Shown in pieces: positions 12,063 to 23,290 of a stretch of DNA of 64,000 nt. Below the pieces are notes generated by a model. It saw only the letters and a list, made by a program, of their open reading frames with translations. It did no database searches and was not told the origin of the DNA. The first letter of the stretch is position 1, and each line of letters starts with the position of its first letter. Source of the stretch: Vicia villosa (taxonomy: Eukaryota > Streptophyta > Magnoliopsida > Fabales > Fabaceae); NCBI RefSeq assembly GCF_029867415.1, contig NW_026706261.1, positions 1 to 64,000 of the forward strand, given 5' to 3'. The position numbers were made by a program, and so were the translations under genes.

Positions 12063-12345
12063 GGGTTAATGAACTTTTTCGTCCCTTTAAATATTTCAAA
12101 TTTTGTTTTTAGTCCCTCCAAAATTTTCCTTCAAGAAATCGTCCCTTCAAAATTTTTCTTCCGAACTATTGGTCCCTAAATTCAAATTTCGTAACTAAAG
12201 TCGTAGCTAATCTCTAGCAAATTTGACGTTAGGGACTAATAGTTTAGACGAAAATTTTTGAGGGGACGATTTCTTAAAGGAAAATTTTTGGGGGACTAAA
12301 AACGAATTTTGCAATATTTAGAGGGACCAAAAAGTTCATTAACCC
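12063..12345 (+). mobile_element. Foldback MITE, 283 bp
   Basis: The ends GGGTTAATGAACTTTTT and AAAAAGTTCATTAACCC are inverted copies, and the arms stay complementary for over 100 bases (TTTTTAGTCCC against GGGACTAAAAA). Flanking TGTTATTTT and TATTATTTT could be a 9-bp duplication with one mismatch, which would suit a Mutator-type origin. It has no coding capacity. Confidence 0.8.
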
Positions 12346-12484
12346 TATTATTTTTGTTTAGGTATCATTTACAAAAATATTTGGATCAGTGTTAAATATT
12401 CGTATATTAAAATATTTCGGTCAATAATAGATTTTTTCTCGTATACAGACTTTATTTTTGTTTAGGTATCATTTACAAAAATAA

Positions 12485-13695
12485 GGGTATTTTGGACTTT
12501 TCCACAACCATTAATTTTCTTATATTATAGATTGATAGATTTTTTTTGAAGAAAGAAGTGAGAAAGTGATGAAAGAGAAAAAAAATAGAGAATAGATAGA
12601 GATTTGATAAGTTTAATAAAATATAAGAGTTGTATTATTTTAATAATAAAATTAAGAATTTTATGGTACAGAGACCAAAAAACCACAATTTTAATGTGGT
12701 GGCAAAAAATCAAATAAGGGTATTTTAGACTTTTCACAACCATTAATTTTCTTATATTATAGATTGGTAGATTTTTTTTGTAAGAAAAAAGTGAGAAAGT
12801 GATGAAAGAGAAAAAAAATAGAGAATAGATAGAGATTTGATAAGTTGGATAAAATATAAGAGTTGTACTATTTTAAAAATAAAACTATGAACTTTATGGT
12901 ACAAAGATCAAAAAACCACAATTTTAATATGGTGGCAAAAAATCAAATAAGGATATTTTAGACTTTTCCACAACCGTTAATTTTCTTATATTATAGATTG
13001 ATAGATTTTTTTTTTGGAAGAAAGAAGTGAGAAAGTGATGACAGAGAAAAAATAGAGAATAGAGAGATTTGATAAGTTTGATAAAATATAAGAGTTGTAT
13101 TATTTTAATAATAAAACTAAGAACTTTATGGTAGAAAGACCAAAAAACCACAATTTTAATGTGGTGACAAAAAATCAAATAAGGGTATTTTAGACTTTTT
13201 CACAACCATTAATTTTCTTATATTATAGATTGATAGATTTTCTTTGGAAGAAAGAGGTGAGAAAGTGATGAAAGAGAAAAAAAATAAAGAATAGATAGAT
13301 ATTTGATAAGTTGGATAAAATATAAGAGTTGTATTATTTTAATAATAAAATTAAGAACTTTATGGTACAAAGACAAAAAACCACAATTTTAATGTGGTGG
13401 CAAAAAATCAAATAAGGGTATTTTAGACTTTTCCACAACCATTAATTTTCTTATATTATAGATTGATAGATTTTTTTCGGAAGAAAGAAGTGAGAAAGTG
13501 ATGAAAGAGAAAAAAAATAGAGAATAGAGAGAGATTTGATAAGTTTGATAAAATATAAGAGTTGTATTATTTTAATAATAAAACTAAGAACTTTATGGTA
13601 GAAAGACCAAAAAATCACAATTTTAATGTGGTGGCAAAAAATCAAATAAGAGTATTTTAGACTTTTCCACAACCATTAATTTTCTTATATTATAG
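12485..13695 (+). repeat. 233-bp tandem array, five units plus a partial
   Basis: Units start GGGTATTTT(A/G)GACTTTTCC or a one-base variant at 12485, 12718, 12951, 13183, 13415 and 13650. Each contains TTATATTATAGATTGATAG and AACCACAATTTTAATGTGGT-like sequence. Similar minus-strand ORFs recur once per unit and are by-products of the repeat. Confidence 0.9.
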
Positions 13696-14416
<721 letters not shown>

Positions 14417-14580
14417 CTAACGTTTTCTTGTTTTGCGGGGTATTACGGGGTATTACTATCATTGAGGCATCAGCCTATTTGACGGACACTTATAATTTTA
14501 TTTTGTATATATTATTTGAAAATTTCTTTACCCACCTCCCTATGGGGGTCACCCCCAGCGAAAAACCCATTTTACCCCGC

Positions 14581-14698
14581 TTCGAAAATGCATTTCCGAA
14601 ATTTTTTTTTTTTCAAAATTTTTCCAGACTTCGGAAGTGCATTTCCGAAAAAATCCCAAAAATTGGGATTTTGACTAATTCGGAGATGCATCTTCGAA
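14581..14698. repeat. Left palindrome array of the TIR element (3 sites)
   Basis: Palindromic 20-mers at 14581, 14630 and 14679, for example TTCGGAAGTGCATTTCCGAA, exactly 49 bases apart. Confidence 0.85.
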
Positions 14699-16164
14699 AC
14701 AACAAAAAAAATCTTAAAAAATCCCAAAAATTAATTTTAGGATATTAATTAATTCACATATCATAAATTTGATATAATTTATGAGTAATAAATAATAATA
14801 ATTATATATTTTGATATAATTTATGAGTTATGAATAATAGTTATTATATATTTCTATCCTAATTCAAATTTTAAAATTTAAAATAATTTTAATTATCAAA
14901 ATTAAAATAATTTCACTTACAAAATAAGTTATAATTTTTTATTTATATATTTATAATAATTGTTAATCTTTATAAAAAAATAACATATTTTTATTTTAAA
15001 ACAAAACTCACGTTTTTATTTTCTTTAAAAAAATCATATTCAATTAATTAAAGTAAATAATAAAATTGTTTCAATTTTAAATAGAATAAAAAATAATGCT
15101 CAAAATGTGCATAAATAATGAATAATAAGCACACAAATATGTAAAAATAAAAAATATATATAATATTTTTTAAAATGTTTAAAAATAATTACAAAATATT
15201 ATCAATTTCATTGTTCACTTTATATAATATTTTTGGATTAATCATTAATCCTTGTTTGTTTTTATATTTACTGTTTATATAGTTTTTATATTTTAACGCA
15301 CTATTTAAAAATATAACAATTTTTATAGTGTATATAAAGTATATATAATATAAGTTTATTTAAATAAAAATAACAAAATTTGATAGAAGGTCAGATTTTT
15401 TTTTATTTCAATATAACGTTTATTATTTATTAATATTAAAAAATTTATAATTTAAAAATTAAAAATTAAAATAAGTTTGTAGAATATAATTTTTCTTAAT
15501 TATCAAAATTGTCATTTGTTTAAAATTGAGATAAATCATTATTTAATAAAAAATAACATTTCCTACAAATAAATATTAAAAATCACGTATTTTTAAGAAA
15601 AATTAATATAAATTACGTGATTATTATTATTAATTATAATACATTATTTTTATTATTTATTAAGAAAAAAATGTGATTTTTTAATTAAAAAAACGTGTAT
15701 TCATTATTTGAAACAAATTTCACAATTATTTAAAATACAATTATATTTTTTTTTCACAATAAAGTTATTATGCTAATTATTATTTAGTTTTTGTATATTT
15801 TTTATAGACACTTCGTGAATTTGTATATATTATATTTAAAAATGAAACAACTTTATTATTTATATTAAGTGAATTCAATATGATTAAATTTAAATAAAAT
15901 TAAAAAAAAATTCAAAAATATTTAGCATTATGATTTTTTTTATATGAAGTATAATTAGATAGTTATACAAAAATGTGAAAAATCTATTTTATGTATGAGA
16001 ATAGGGAATTATGATTTATTAGAGAGGAAATTATTTAATACTAAAAATAGGAGAAAATTATTTTAAGTAAGAATCTTGAGAAAATTATTGATTCACTTTC
16101 ATTTTATACCTATTAATTGTATTGATTCACCTTGATTTTAATTTTTTAATAATTATTCAATTAT

Positions 16165-16432
16165 TTCGGAAGTGTATATCCGAAACATTCCAAGACCAAT
16201 TTGGTCTTGGAATATTTCGGATATGCATCTCCGAAAACACCTCCCTCTCCCAAGGGGGGTGAGTTCGGAGATGAACTTCCGAAACACCACATTTTCTGAA
16301 AATGTAACTTTATTTCGGAGATGCATCTCCGAAATCAATATTTTATATTAAAAAAAACACGTTTTCGGAAGTTCATTTCCGAAAACACATTTTTTTCAAA
16401 AAAAAGTACCTTTTCGGAAATAAACTTCCGAA
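16165..16432. repeat. Right palindrome array of the TIR element (6 sites)
   Basis: Sites start at 16165, 16216, 16264, 16314, 16364 and 16413, 48-51 bases apart. The fourth, TTCGGAGATGCATCTCCGAA, is a perfect palindrome. The arms are kept while the spacers between sites differ. Confidence 0.85.
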
Positions 16433-17470
16433 ACAAGGGCTAGTGTTGTAAATTCACCAGGGGTGAGCAAGAAGGTTAGGAGGTGGGTGAAGAAATTCTC
16501 TATTATTTTTCATTTAGGTTTGTAATAATTTTTATCCTCATTCTTTAAATTTGTAACCCCCATCCCGAAGCCCTGTAATAGCGTAAGAACTTTAATTTTC
16601 GCACTTTAATTTTCTGTACATATTTAACTGCTAGTAATTAGGATTGTATGGAAAGATAAAAATTGAACATAGCTAACAAATAATTCAAGTTAAGATATCT
16701 GAAAATAACACACTTGCACTCACTCACCTCTAGGGTACTCTCCTCTCGGTTGTCTTACGAATAAATAATGGTCGTGTCCCTCGAATATAGGGGTACCATT
16801 AGCAAAAGTCCCTCAATTCAAAAAATCATCACAAAGATCATAAGTCCCTCGATGACCTTCGATGTTGCCTACAAATATATGATCTCGTCCCTCGATTGTT
16901 GCCTACAAAAAGTGATGATCGTCCCTTCGAATTTGCTAGAGGTACCTCTATTATGTTGCCTTCAACGACCGTAGATAACCCTTCGATGTCCCGTACACGT
17001 CCAATAGATAAGACTACCTACCCACAAATGGTATGGTTAGTTTTATCCCTTAAATGAAAGTAGAAAGTATAGGAAAGATCAAACATAGGGTAAGTAGCCT
17101 TTAGTTTGCTTGCTCAACATAAAAAATGCTTTTTGCACTCTATTTTTCAACATTGTCTCTTCAGACATATTTCAAAATCAAATTGTTTTTTAACACACAC
17201 ACACACTATGGTTTTTCAAGCTTTTCAAACAAAATAAAACGAGCTAAGCAAACTAAGAGCCCGTAGATAACTACGGATGAAAATGGTGCTAACACCTTCA
17301 CTTTTCATAACTTACCCCCCCGAACTCAAACTCTTTTTCTTAAAGGTCTTTCCTATACTTTTATACCTTTCCTAATAATTGGACAAAATAAAAGTCGGTG
17401 GCGACTCTTGCTCACTGCAATATTTGTTTGCGAAACAAAATATAAAAGTCAGTTCTCCCACCGAGTTACA

Positions 17471-17945
17471 TCGTCCATTTTTGCTTGCATCATGTCCATG
17501 CAACTTATCTCATGTACTCCTCCTTGGGTATCCTTCTTCTCCATTGTCGCTCGTTCTGATCCCCATTGGTAATGGTTTTTGGCCATATCTTCGATTAGGG
17601 CACAAGCTTCAGGGTAAGGTTTGTTCATCAACGCACCACCAGCGGCAGCGTCGATAGACATTTTGGTATTATAATGGAGTCCATTATAGTAGGTGTGAAT
17701 GATTAACCATTGCTCTAGGCCATGGTGTGGACAGACTCTTAAAATGTCTTTATATCTCTCCCAGGCTTCAAATAGTGATTCTCCTTGGTTTTGAGTGAAT
17801 CTAGTGATCAGGTTTCTAAGAACATCAGTCTTGCTAGGGGAAAATATCTGGCAAGGAACACTCTTCTAAGGTCTTCCCAAGTTGTTATTGAGTTGGCAAG
17901 AAGGGAATCTAACCAATCGTGTGCTTTACCTCTAAGGGAGAAGGG
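17471..17945 (-). pseudogene. Athila-like gag fragment, downstream part
   Basis: Minus-strand translation gives the retrotransposon Gag core: WLDSLPSNSITTWEDL, FTQNQGESLFEAWERYKD and IDAAAGGALMNKPYPEA, typical of Athila-type elements. It continues, across copy II, the gag start at 47889-48253. The right edge is the copy II duplication AAGGG (17941-17945); the left edge is the end of the LTR at 17470, so two different elements interrupt the same gag. Confidence 0.75.
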
Positions 17946-18105
17946 TGTCATACCCCAAAATTTGCCCGCATTATTATACACTAATTAATTTTGCTTATTT
18001 AAAATATACGATAGTTTACTTTAAACGATTCGTATCTCTTAAATAACAAATATTTACATGATGTTCACATATTTTTAAAAGCCATTCAATTTCGAATAGA
18101 TGAGT

Positions 18106-18161
18106 TGGCACAACTGGTAAGAAGGTAAGACTTGCAGGTGAGAGGTCGCAGGTTCGAATCC
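18106..18161 (+). promoter_or_regulatory. tRNA-like cassette 1 in copy II LTR (A and B boxes)
   Basis: A-box-like TGGCACAACTGG (18106-18117) and B-box GGTTCGAATCC (18151-18161) are separated by 33 bases, which is tRNA-gene spacing. No full cloverleaf is apparent: the T-arm stem around the TTCGAAT loop pairs poorly. A second copy is in the 3' LTR at 44481-44536. Confidence 0.6.
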
Positions 18162-18739
18162 CACTTACTAACTCTTTTCATTATTTTACTTTTAGTTTTA
18201 TTTTCATTTTTATAAAGAGTAACCTTTTATTATTGTATTGTTTTAATTTTGAAACTTTTATTTTAATATTCATTATTTATTTTTCTAATTTTATTCATGT
18301 TAATTTTTGGGCTTTCAATTGTGTAATTAGGATCCATGTCTTATTTCTCATTTAACCTAATCTAATTATTATATATATATACTAACTAATTAATCAGATT
18401 CTAACCTAGAGACGTAACCTCTCTCCCCAAGAATCCTAACCCTTATTCGTTGACCTTTCACACACAGTATACAAATTCTCTTCCCAAAACCTTTCTTAAC
18501 CAACCTTGTTTGCTCTTCTTTGTACATATTACTAGACCAATTGCTAGCCAAAAAGATCTGGATCTGTATATATCTTTTTCAAAAATCAAAAATCCTCAGT
18601 TTCAACACAAACCATCACATAAAACATTACACCAAGTATCAAGAACTCATAACATTTATCATAATCAAAACATTACAATGCAAATTGTCAAATGTTGTGA
18701 TACTAACCATTTTTATCTGAGTTTTGTTTTTTGTTACAG

Positions 18740-19362
18740 AAAAAAGAAGAAAAATGAAAACGCTATCGCCGTGGACGCCGACATCGATGCAATTCCGATT
18801 ACGGATCGAATAAAGAACCAAAAGAGGATGTGATCGCAGACAGGAAGTCAACAACCACCGAGCTCTGCATTCAAAGCTTCAAGACCCAAGCGGCACTGCA
18901 ATCGATCTCAACCTGTTCATACGAGTATGCATCGATCTGAAATCACTGCAATTCAACACACATAAATCACAACTGTGCAGCTCCGTCCCAAACGTTTCCA
19001 CGCACTGAGTCAAGTCGGAGCAATACCACAATTCCGCAAACCTGTAGATTCTTGATCAAACAACATAGCACAACACAAAGCATAGAGAAGCTATCATCCG
19101 CGCACGACTCTTCCCTCGGTAACGTCCGAGACGGTAATGATAGGAAAGGAAGAAAAGGAACGATATGCACCGATCCACCGCACAACCACCAACAACGCTG
19201 CCTCCACACTCTCGAGCCGTCAACGCCGCTCGCAGCACCATCGTCGACATTGTCCAGCGGCGGCGCTTCTCCCTCCTTCGGTTTCGAAGAGCACACCCAC
19301 GTGTATCACACATACAGATCCATCGCGGCTCCGCTAGGATTCGTCGCCAACACCACCATCGG
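18740..19362 (+). other. Exon-like segment in copy II LTR
   Basis: It starts after TTTTTTGTTACAG (ends 18739) and ends at CATCGG|GTAATCC (19363). It is much richer in G+C than the rest of the LTR and carries overlapping ORFs on both strands, none with a known domain. The duplicate is 45115-45737. I interpret it as spliced leader or captured exon sequence. Confidence 0.4.
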
Positions 19363-19677
19363 GTAATCCTTTCCCAATCCTGCTCCGTATTAATCTGTGC
19401 CCTCTTCTATTGTCTTCAATTTGGGGGTTTAGGTTTTCTTTGAGTGATTTGGTTTTGGTTTGTGTGGATCATTATCGATGGCTACTTCCATGTATGCTTT
19501 TGGTTGTTGTTTGAGTGGTGAGATAGAACCAACACAGGTGGAATTCGTAGATGGAGATGTTTTTGTTTCCTCTCATTCGCCGGTCAGTATACCAATGGGT
19601 CCATGGTTGACTGTTTGGTAAGAAATCAGGTTTTTATTAATCTCTATTGATTTGGTTTAAAGACAACTAACATAACG

Positions 19678-19735
19678 CAGCAGCAGTGGAGAGACGCTTT
19701 AGCCTTCATACAAGGGGCATGGGTTCGATCCCCAT
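19678..19735 (+). promoter_or_regulatory. tRNA-like cassette 2 in copy II LTR
   Basis: A weak A-box-like CAGCAGCAGTGG (19678-19689) and a B-box GGTTCGATCCC (19722-19732) are 32 bases apart. ATGGG-TTCGATC-CCCAT forms a perfect 5-bp T-arm with a 7-base loop. It closely resembles the cassette in the autonomous Ogre LTR (25347-25405). The duplicate is at 46053-46110. Confidence 0.55.
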
Positions 19736-21334
19736 CCCTGACATTTGGTTTTGTTTTGTTTCAAAGGATTTACCATGCAAGTTCCATGTGTCTCAGTAAC
19801 GAAAGACCATCACGCACCCTCATGAAATCAACCGTTCAGATCTATTCGATTCCAATCCAATGCGTACGAAGACTGAGGGACGACCGTGGACTCTCATGCG
19901 CGTAACACACTGAATCAAGCTGAGATTTCCTAACTTCCCTTTTTTAATTATATAGCTTATTTATTTTCATTTATTTATACATTGTTTTTTTAAAAAAACT
20001 CTTTTTAAATATTTCTCTTTTTCACAAAAATTGTTTTAAGTTTCTTCTTTTTCATAAAAATAAAAGACAGTAAATATTTATTTAAATATTAATAATATCT
20101 TTTATTTGATTAAATGAATTAAGTTAATTACTTAATTATTTAAATGATTATCAAAGTTTTTTGATTGATTAATGTTAGATATTTGATTGAAAATTTATCT
20201 CTTACCGATTTAATTAATTAGGTAGAATATCAATAATTAATTAAATTGATCTTATTTATTCTATTAATCCTCATCAGGGTTTACGAGAACTGACCCTACG
20301 CTAAAGATATTTATTTGTTACGCGCCACGTCAAGCCATAAGCTAAGCTCTGATTCCCTTCTTATTTAAATATCATTCTATTTTTTTCGCCTTATAGGTTC
20401 AATTAGGTTTTACTTTATCTGTTGATGAATTCCTCCTACACTCACTGCTATTTATTTTCTGTTTAATTATCAGATGATCAGGGTTGATCAAGGTTCGAGG
20501 AAGATGGGGCGGAGATCAAGATAATTGAATTATTTATGTTTCTTTATTTTTTGTTCTAATTCCCCGCCCCCGCAGGTGTTTATTGTAATAGCGTAGGAAA
20601 TTTTATTTCTGCCTTTATTTTATTTTAACTGCGTGGTTAGTAATCTTAGGGAGTGCAAGCCTTTAACAGAATTAGAATAACTATAATTATAAGATATATA
20701 TTATCTGAATACAATCACGTGATTGGTGCACACACTCACCTTTAGGGTAACCTCTTCTGTTGCCTTATATTGTTGCCTTGTTGCCTGTTGCCTCTAATTG
20801 TACTAAATAGTCAAAGTCCCTCGATTCCGAGGATACCTAAAGCAAAGGTTGCCTTATTCAAAGATTTCATCAATTCTGTCCCTCGAGGTTGCCTTATAAG
20901 ATAATTGTCCCAATTGCTAAGGTATCCTCGCATGATGCCTAAAAAGATTAATGACTATTACATCCTTCCCTTAGACTACCTGCCTTCTTTATGGCAAGGG
21001 ACAGTCTTATGGCGAATGATATCTCGATGACCCTTCAAACATCCAATTGAAAGACTTCCTGCCCTCTTATGGTATGGATAGACCCTTTCGCCTCGAAAAG
21101 CTAAAAGAACAAATTTCTAAACTTAGGGTAAGTAGCTTTTAATTGCTTGCTCAATCCAAATTTGAACTTCAAACTCTTTTTCCCACTATTTTTCAAATAC
21201 TTTTCAAAAAAGACTACGCTTATTTACAAGCTAAAGTTCTTTTCCGAATTTCTAATCATACACTATTTTTCAAACAACTCAAACATTTTCAAAGTGAGCT
21301 AAGCAATTAAGAGCCCATGGATAACCATGGATGC

Positions 21335-21360
21335 AAAGGGTGCTTTACACCTTCCCTTTT
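21335..21360 (+). other. Conserved U5 hairpin of copy II LTR
   Basis: GGGTG and CACC pair around a short loop, and flanking AAAG/CTTT extends the stem; the surrounding GAGCCCATGGATAACCATGG is also conserved. Counterparts lie near 10328-10352, 26370-26402 and 50140-50165. Confidence 0.4.
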
Positions 21361-21517
21361 CATAACTTACCCCCCGAGCCCGTTTTCTTTTTTAAGGTCT
21401 TTTTTTGTACTTTTTACCTTTCCTAAAATTGGACAAAATAAAAGTCGGTGGCGACTCATGCTCACCGCAACATTGGTTGCTTGCAAAAATAAAAGTCAGT
21501 TCACCGTATTACAGAAC

Positions 21518-21535
21518 TGGCGACTCTGCTGGGGA
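21518..21535 (+). other. Primer-binding site of copy II
   Basis: TGGCGACTCTGCTGGGGA, four bases after the LTR end; identical to the Ogre site at 26510-26527. Ogre elements are known to use a tRNA-Arg primer. Confidence 0.85.
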
Positions 21536-22889
21536 TGCTTTCGAATAAAAGAGGGGTTACCTTAAAGTTTAGGATCACTTTAATTGTTTGATTTGTTTGC
21601 TTTATATTTCAAAGGCTGTTTTGGGTATTTACTTGTGTGAAAGATCCTAACCCGGATCTGAGAACCTTAGGTAAATGGCATGAGACCAAGGAGACTGCAC
21701 AGCGTATACTGATGTGGTTGATATGGTGGCCATCGTTAGTGTGACACATTTGTTTGTCCTGGTGTTCCTTGGGATCCGACTTGAGGAAACACTTGGCTGC
21801 TGCGTGGTGTCATTAAGCACTAATTTGCCTTAGAACCCTAGTTGAACTTGACTTTGGCCTATTAGCAAGTAGCGAGATAGCTGGCTTTGGTTCCGACCGG
21901 AGTTGGTTGATACTCGAAGCTACACTCATATGGACTGGACTTTCAGGACCTTCTTGGTTGGTGATTCGATTGCCGAACTGAGATAAGCGCCTTCGAGAAA
22001 GGTCAATGATATGAGCTCCCTAGAACCCGATCTTTATATAGGACAGGTTGAACCAACTTAACTTCAGTGGGGGGTACTTACCTACCAACTTCATGCAAGC
22101 CTTTAAACCTAAGGACTCTTGTGTGACCTGTTTGTTATCTAACTTTCTATGTCCTTGCAGGATTGCTTGTAGGACATTTCGTCCTCATTACCTTATGCTC
22201 TAACTTTCTATTTCCTTGCAGGATTGCTTGTAGGACATTTCGTCCTCATTGCCTTACGCTTTAACTTTCTACTTTCTTGCAGGATTTGCCTGTAGGACAA
22301 TTTGACCTTATGCTTTACTTAATGCATTGCATCTGCATGACATCATGACACCATGAGCATAACATGATTTAACTAACCCTTTTAAGGATCTTAGGAATTT
22401 AGGGCGCACAATTTTAAGTGCTCTTATCAAGGACGAATTTCCTAATCAAGGGGCAAGAGGATTTACTTTCCTCCGGCCGCATACTTTCCTATCCAAAGAC
22501 TCGATACCTAGCAAGGGGCAAGAGGATTTATTTTCCTTTGGCCACATACCTTCCAATAACAGAAGTATCCTGAATCAGAGGCGATGATCCACTCGATATG
22601 GTGAGCTTGATTCTCAAAGAAGGATGTTCAAAGACAAGAGTCAGAATTCTTCAAACAAATATGCGACCAAATCACTTTCCAATGTTGCTGACTAAATTCC
22701 TTAAAGATCCTTGAAAAACATTTCATTTTCATTCATGACATCGCATATTTCTAACTTTGTTTTCAGGTTCCGCCTCGACAATCATTCCTCTCAGATATAA
22801 TCGAGCGGGAGATTCATTCTGACAAGCCCTTTTACATTCCAAAACTTCGTCAAATAACTCATCGACTCTAACAAGCAAGCATTCTCTAT
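21536..22889 (+). other. Leader of copy II
   Basis: Non-coding sequence collinear with 1963-3180 of copy I. It contains the 61-bp triplication (22141-22323), two units of the 65-bp repeat (about 22440-22560), and an acceptor-like TTTTCAG|G near 22767 before the 42-bp array. Confidence 0.6.
22141..22323 (+). repeat. Three 61-bp tandem units with acceptor-like cores
   Basis: AACTTTCTA recurs at 22141, 22202 and 22263, each followed by a TTGCAGGATT-like core and GTAGGACA. Copy I has a single corresponding unit near 2580-2650. Confidence 0.8.
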
Positions 22890-23290
22890 CAGATATGGTC
22901 TAACGTGCGACCCGTTCCGGTATTCCCTATCAGATATGGTCCAATGTGTGACCCGTTCCGGTATCTTCAGTCAGATATGGTCTAATGTATGACTCGTTCT
23001 GGCATTATTCATCAGATATGGTCTAATGTATGACTCGTTCTGACATTCCCCTTCAGATATGGTTTAATGAATAACTCGTTCTGATATCCTTCAACAGATA
23101 TAGTCCAATGTATGACTCGTTCTGACATTCCAACAGATATGGTCTAACGTACGACTCGTTCTGCTATTCCTCAACAGATATAGTCTAATGTATGGCTCGT
23201 TCTGATATTCCTCCTCAGATATGGTCTAATGTATGACTCGTTCTGATACTCCTCTACAGATATGGTCTAAAGCATGACCCGTTCTGGTCT
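22890..23290 (+). repeat. Tandem repeat, 41-44-bp units, in copy II
   Basis: Same repeat family as 6190-6640, about nine units with the CAGATATGGTCTAATGTATG core. It ends directly in a remnant of the 50-bp repeat (23299 onwards), upstream of the gag remnant. Confidence 0.8.

Larger units (their letters stand above)
14518..16500. mobile_element. Non-autonomous TIR DNA transposon, 1,983 bp
   Basis: Ends GAAAATTTCTTTACCCACC (left) and GGTGGGTGAAGAAATTCTC (right) are inverted repeats matching at 17 of 19 bases. They are flanked by the direct 8-bp repeat TATTATTT (14510-14517 and 16501-16508), which fits a hAT-like duplication. The interior is AT-rich and has no transposase. Nine 20-bp palindromes of form TTCGGA...TCCGAA sit near the two ends. 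A short minus ORF (16153-16338) is only the translated palindromes. Confidence 0.75.
17946..21513 (+). repeat. 5' LTR of copy II
   Basis: TGTCATACCCCAAAATTT at the start and GTATTACA at the end. Contents in order: tRNA-like cassette (18106-18161), TATA run (about 18370-18381), acceptor-like TTACAG (to 18739), GC-rich exon-like segment to GTAATC (19363), a second tRNA-like cassette (19678-19735), AT-rich stretch, and the conserved U5 block with hairpin (21335-21360). The overlapping ORFs at 18450-19443 repeat in the 3' LTR only because the LTRs are duplicates. Confidence 0.9.

Noticed and set aside
12525..13672. Three similar minus-strand ORFs suggesting a small gene family
   Set aside because: They recur with the 233-bp tandem unit and are AT-rich, hydrophobic by composition.
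14581..16432. Evenly spaced short repeats resembling a CRISPR array
   Set aside because: The genome is plant, the repeats are palindromes at the ends of a TIR transposon, and there are no cas genes.
18450..19443. Cluster of overlapping ORFs on both strands (and its duplicate at 44825-45818)
   Set aside because: They are LTR sequence, overlap in several frames because the region is GC-rich, lack known domains and repeat only because LTRs are duplicated.
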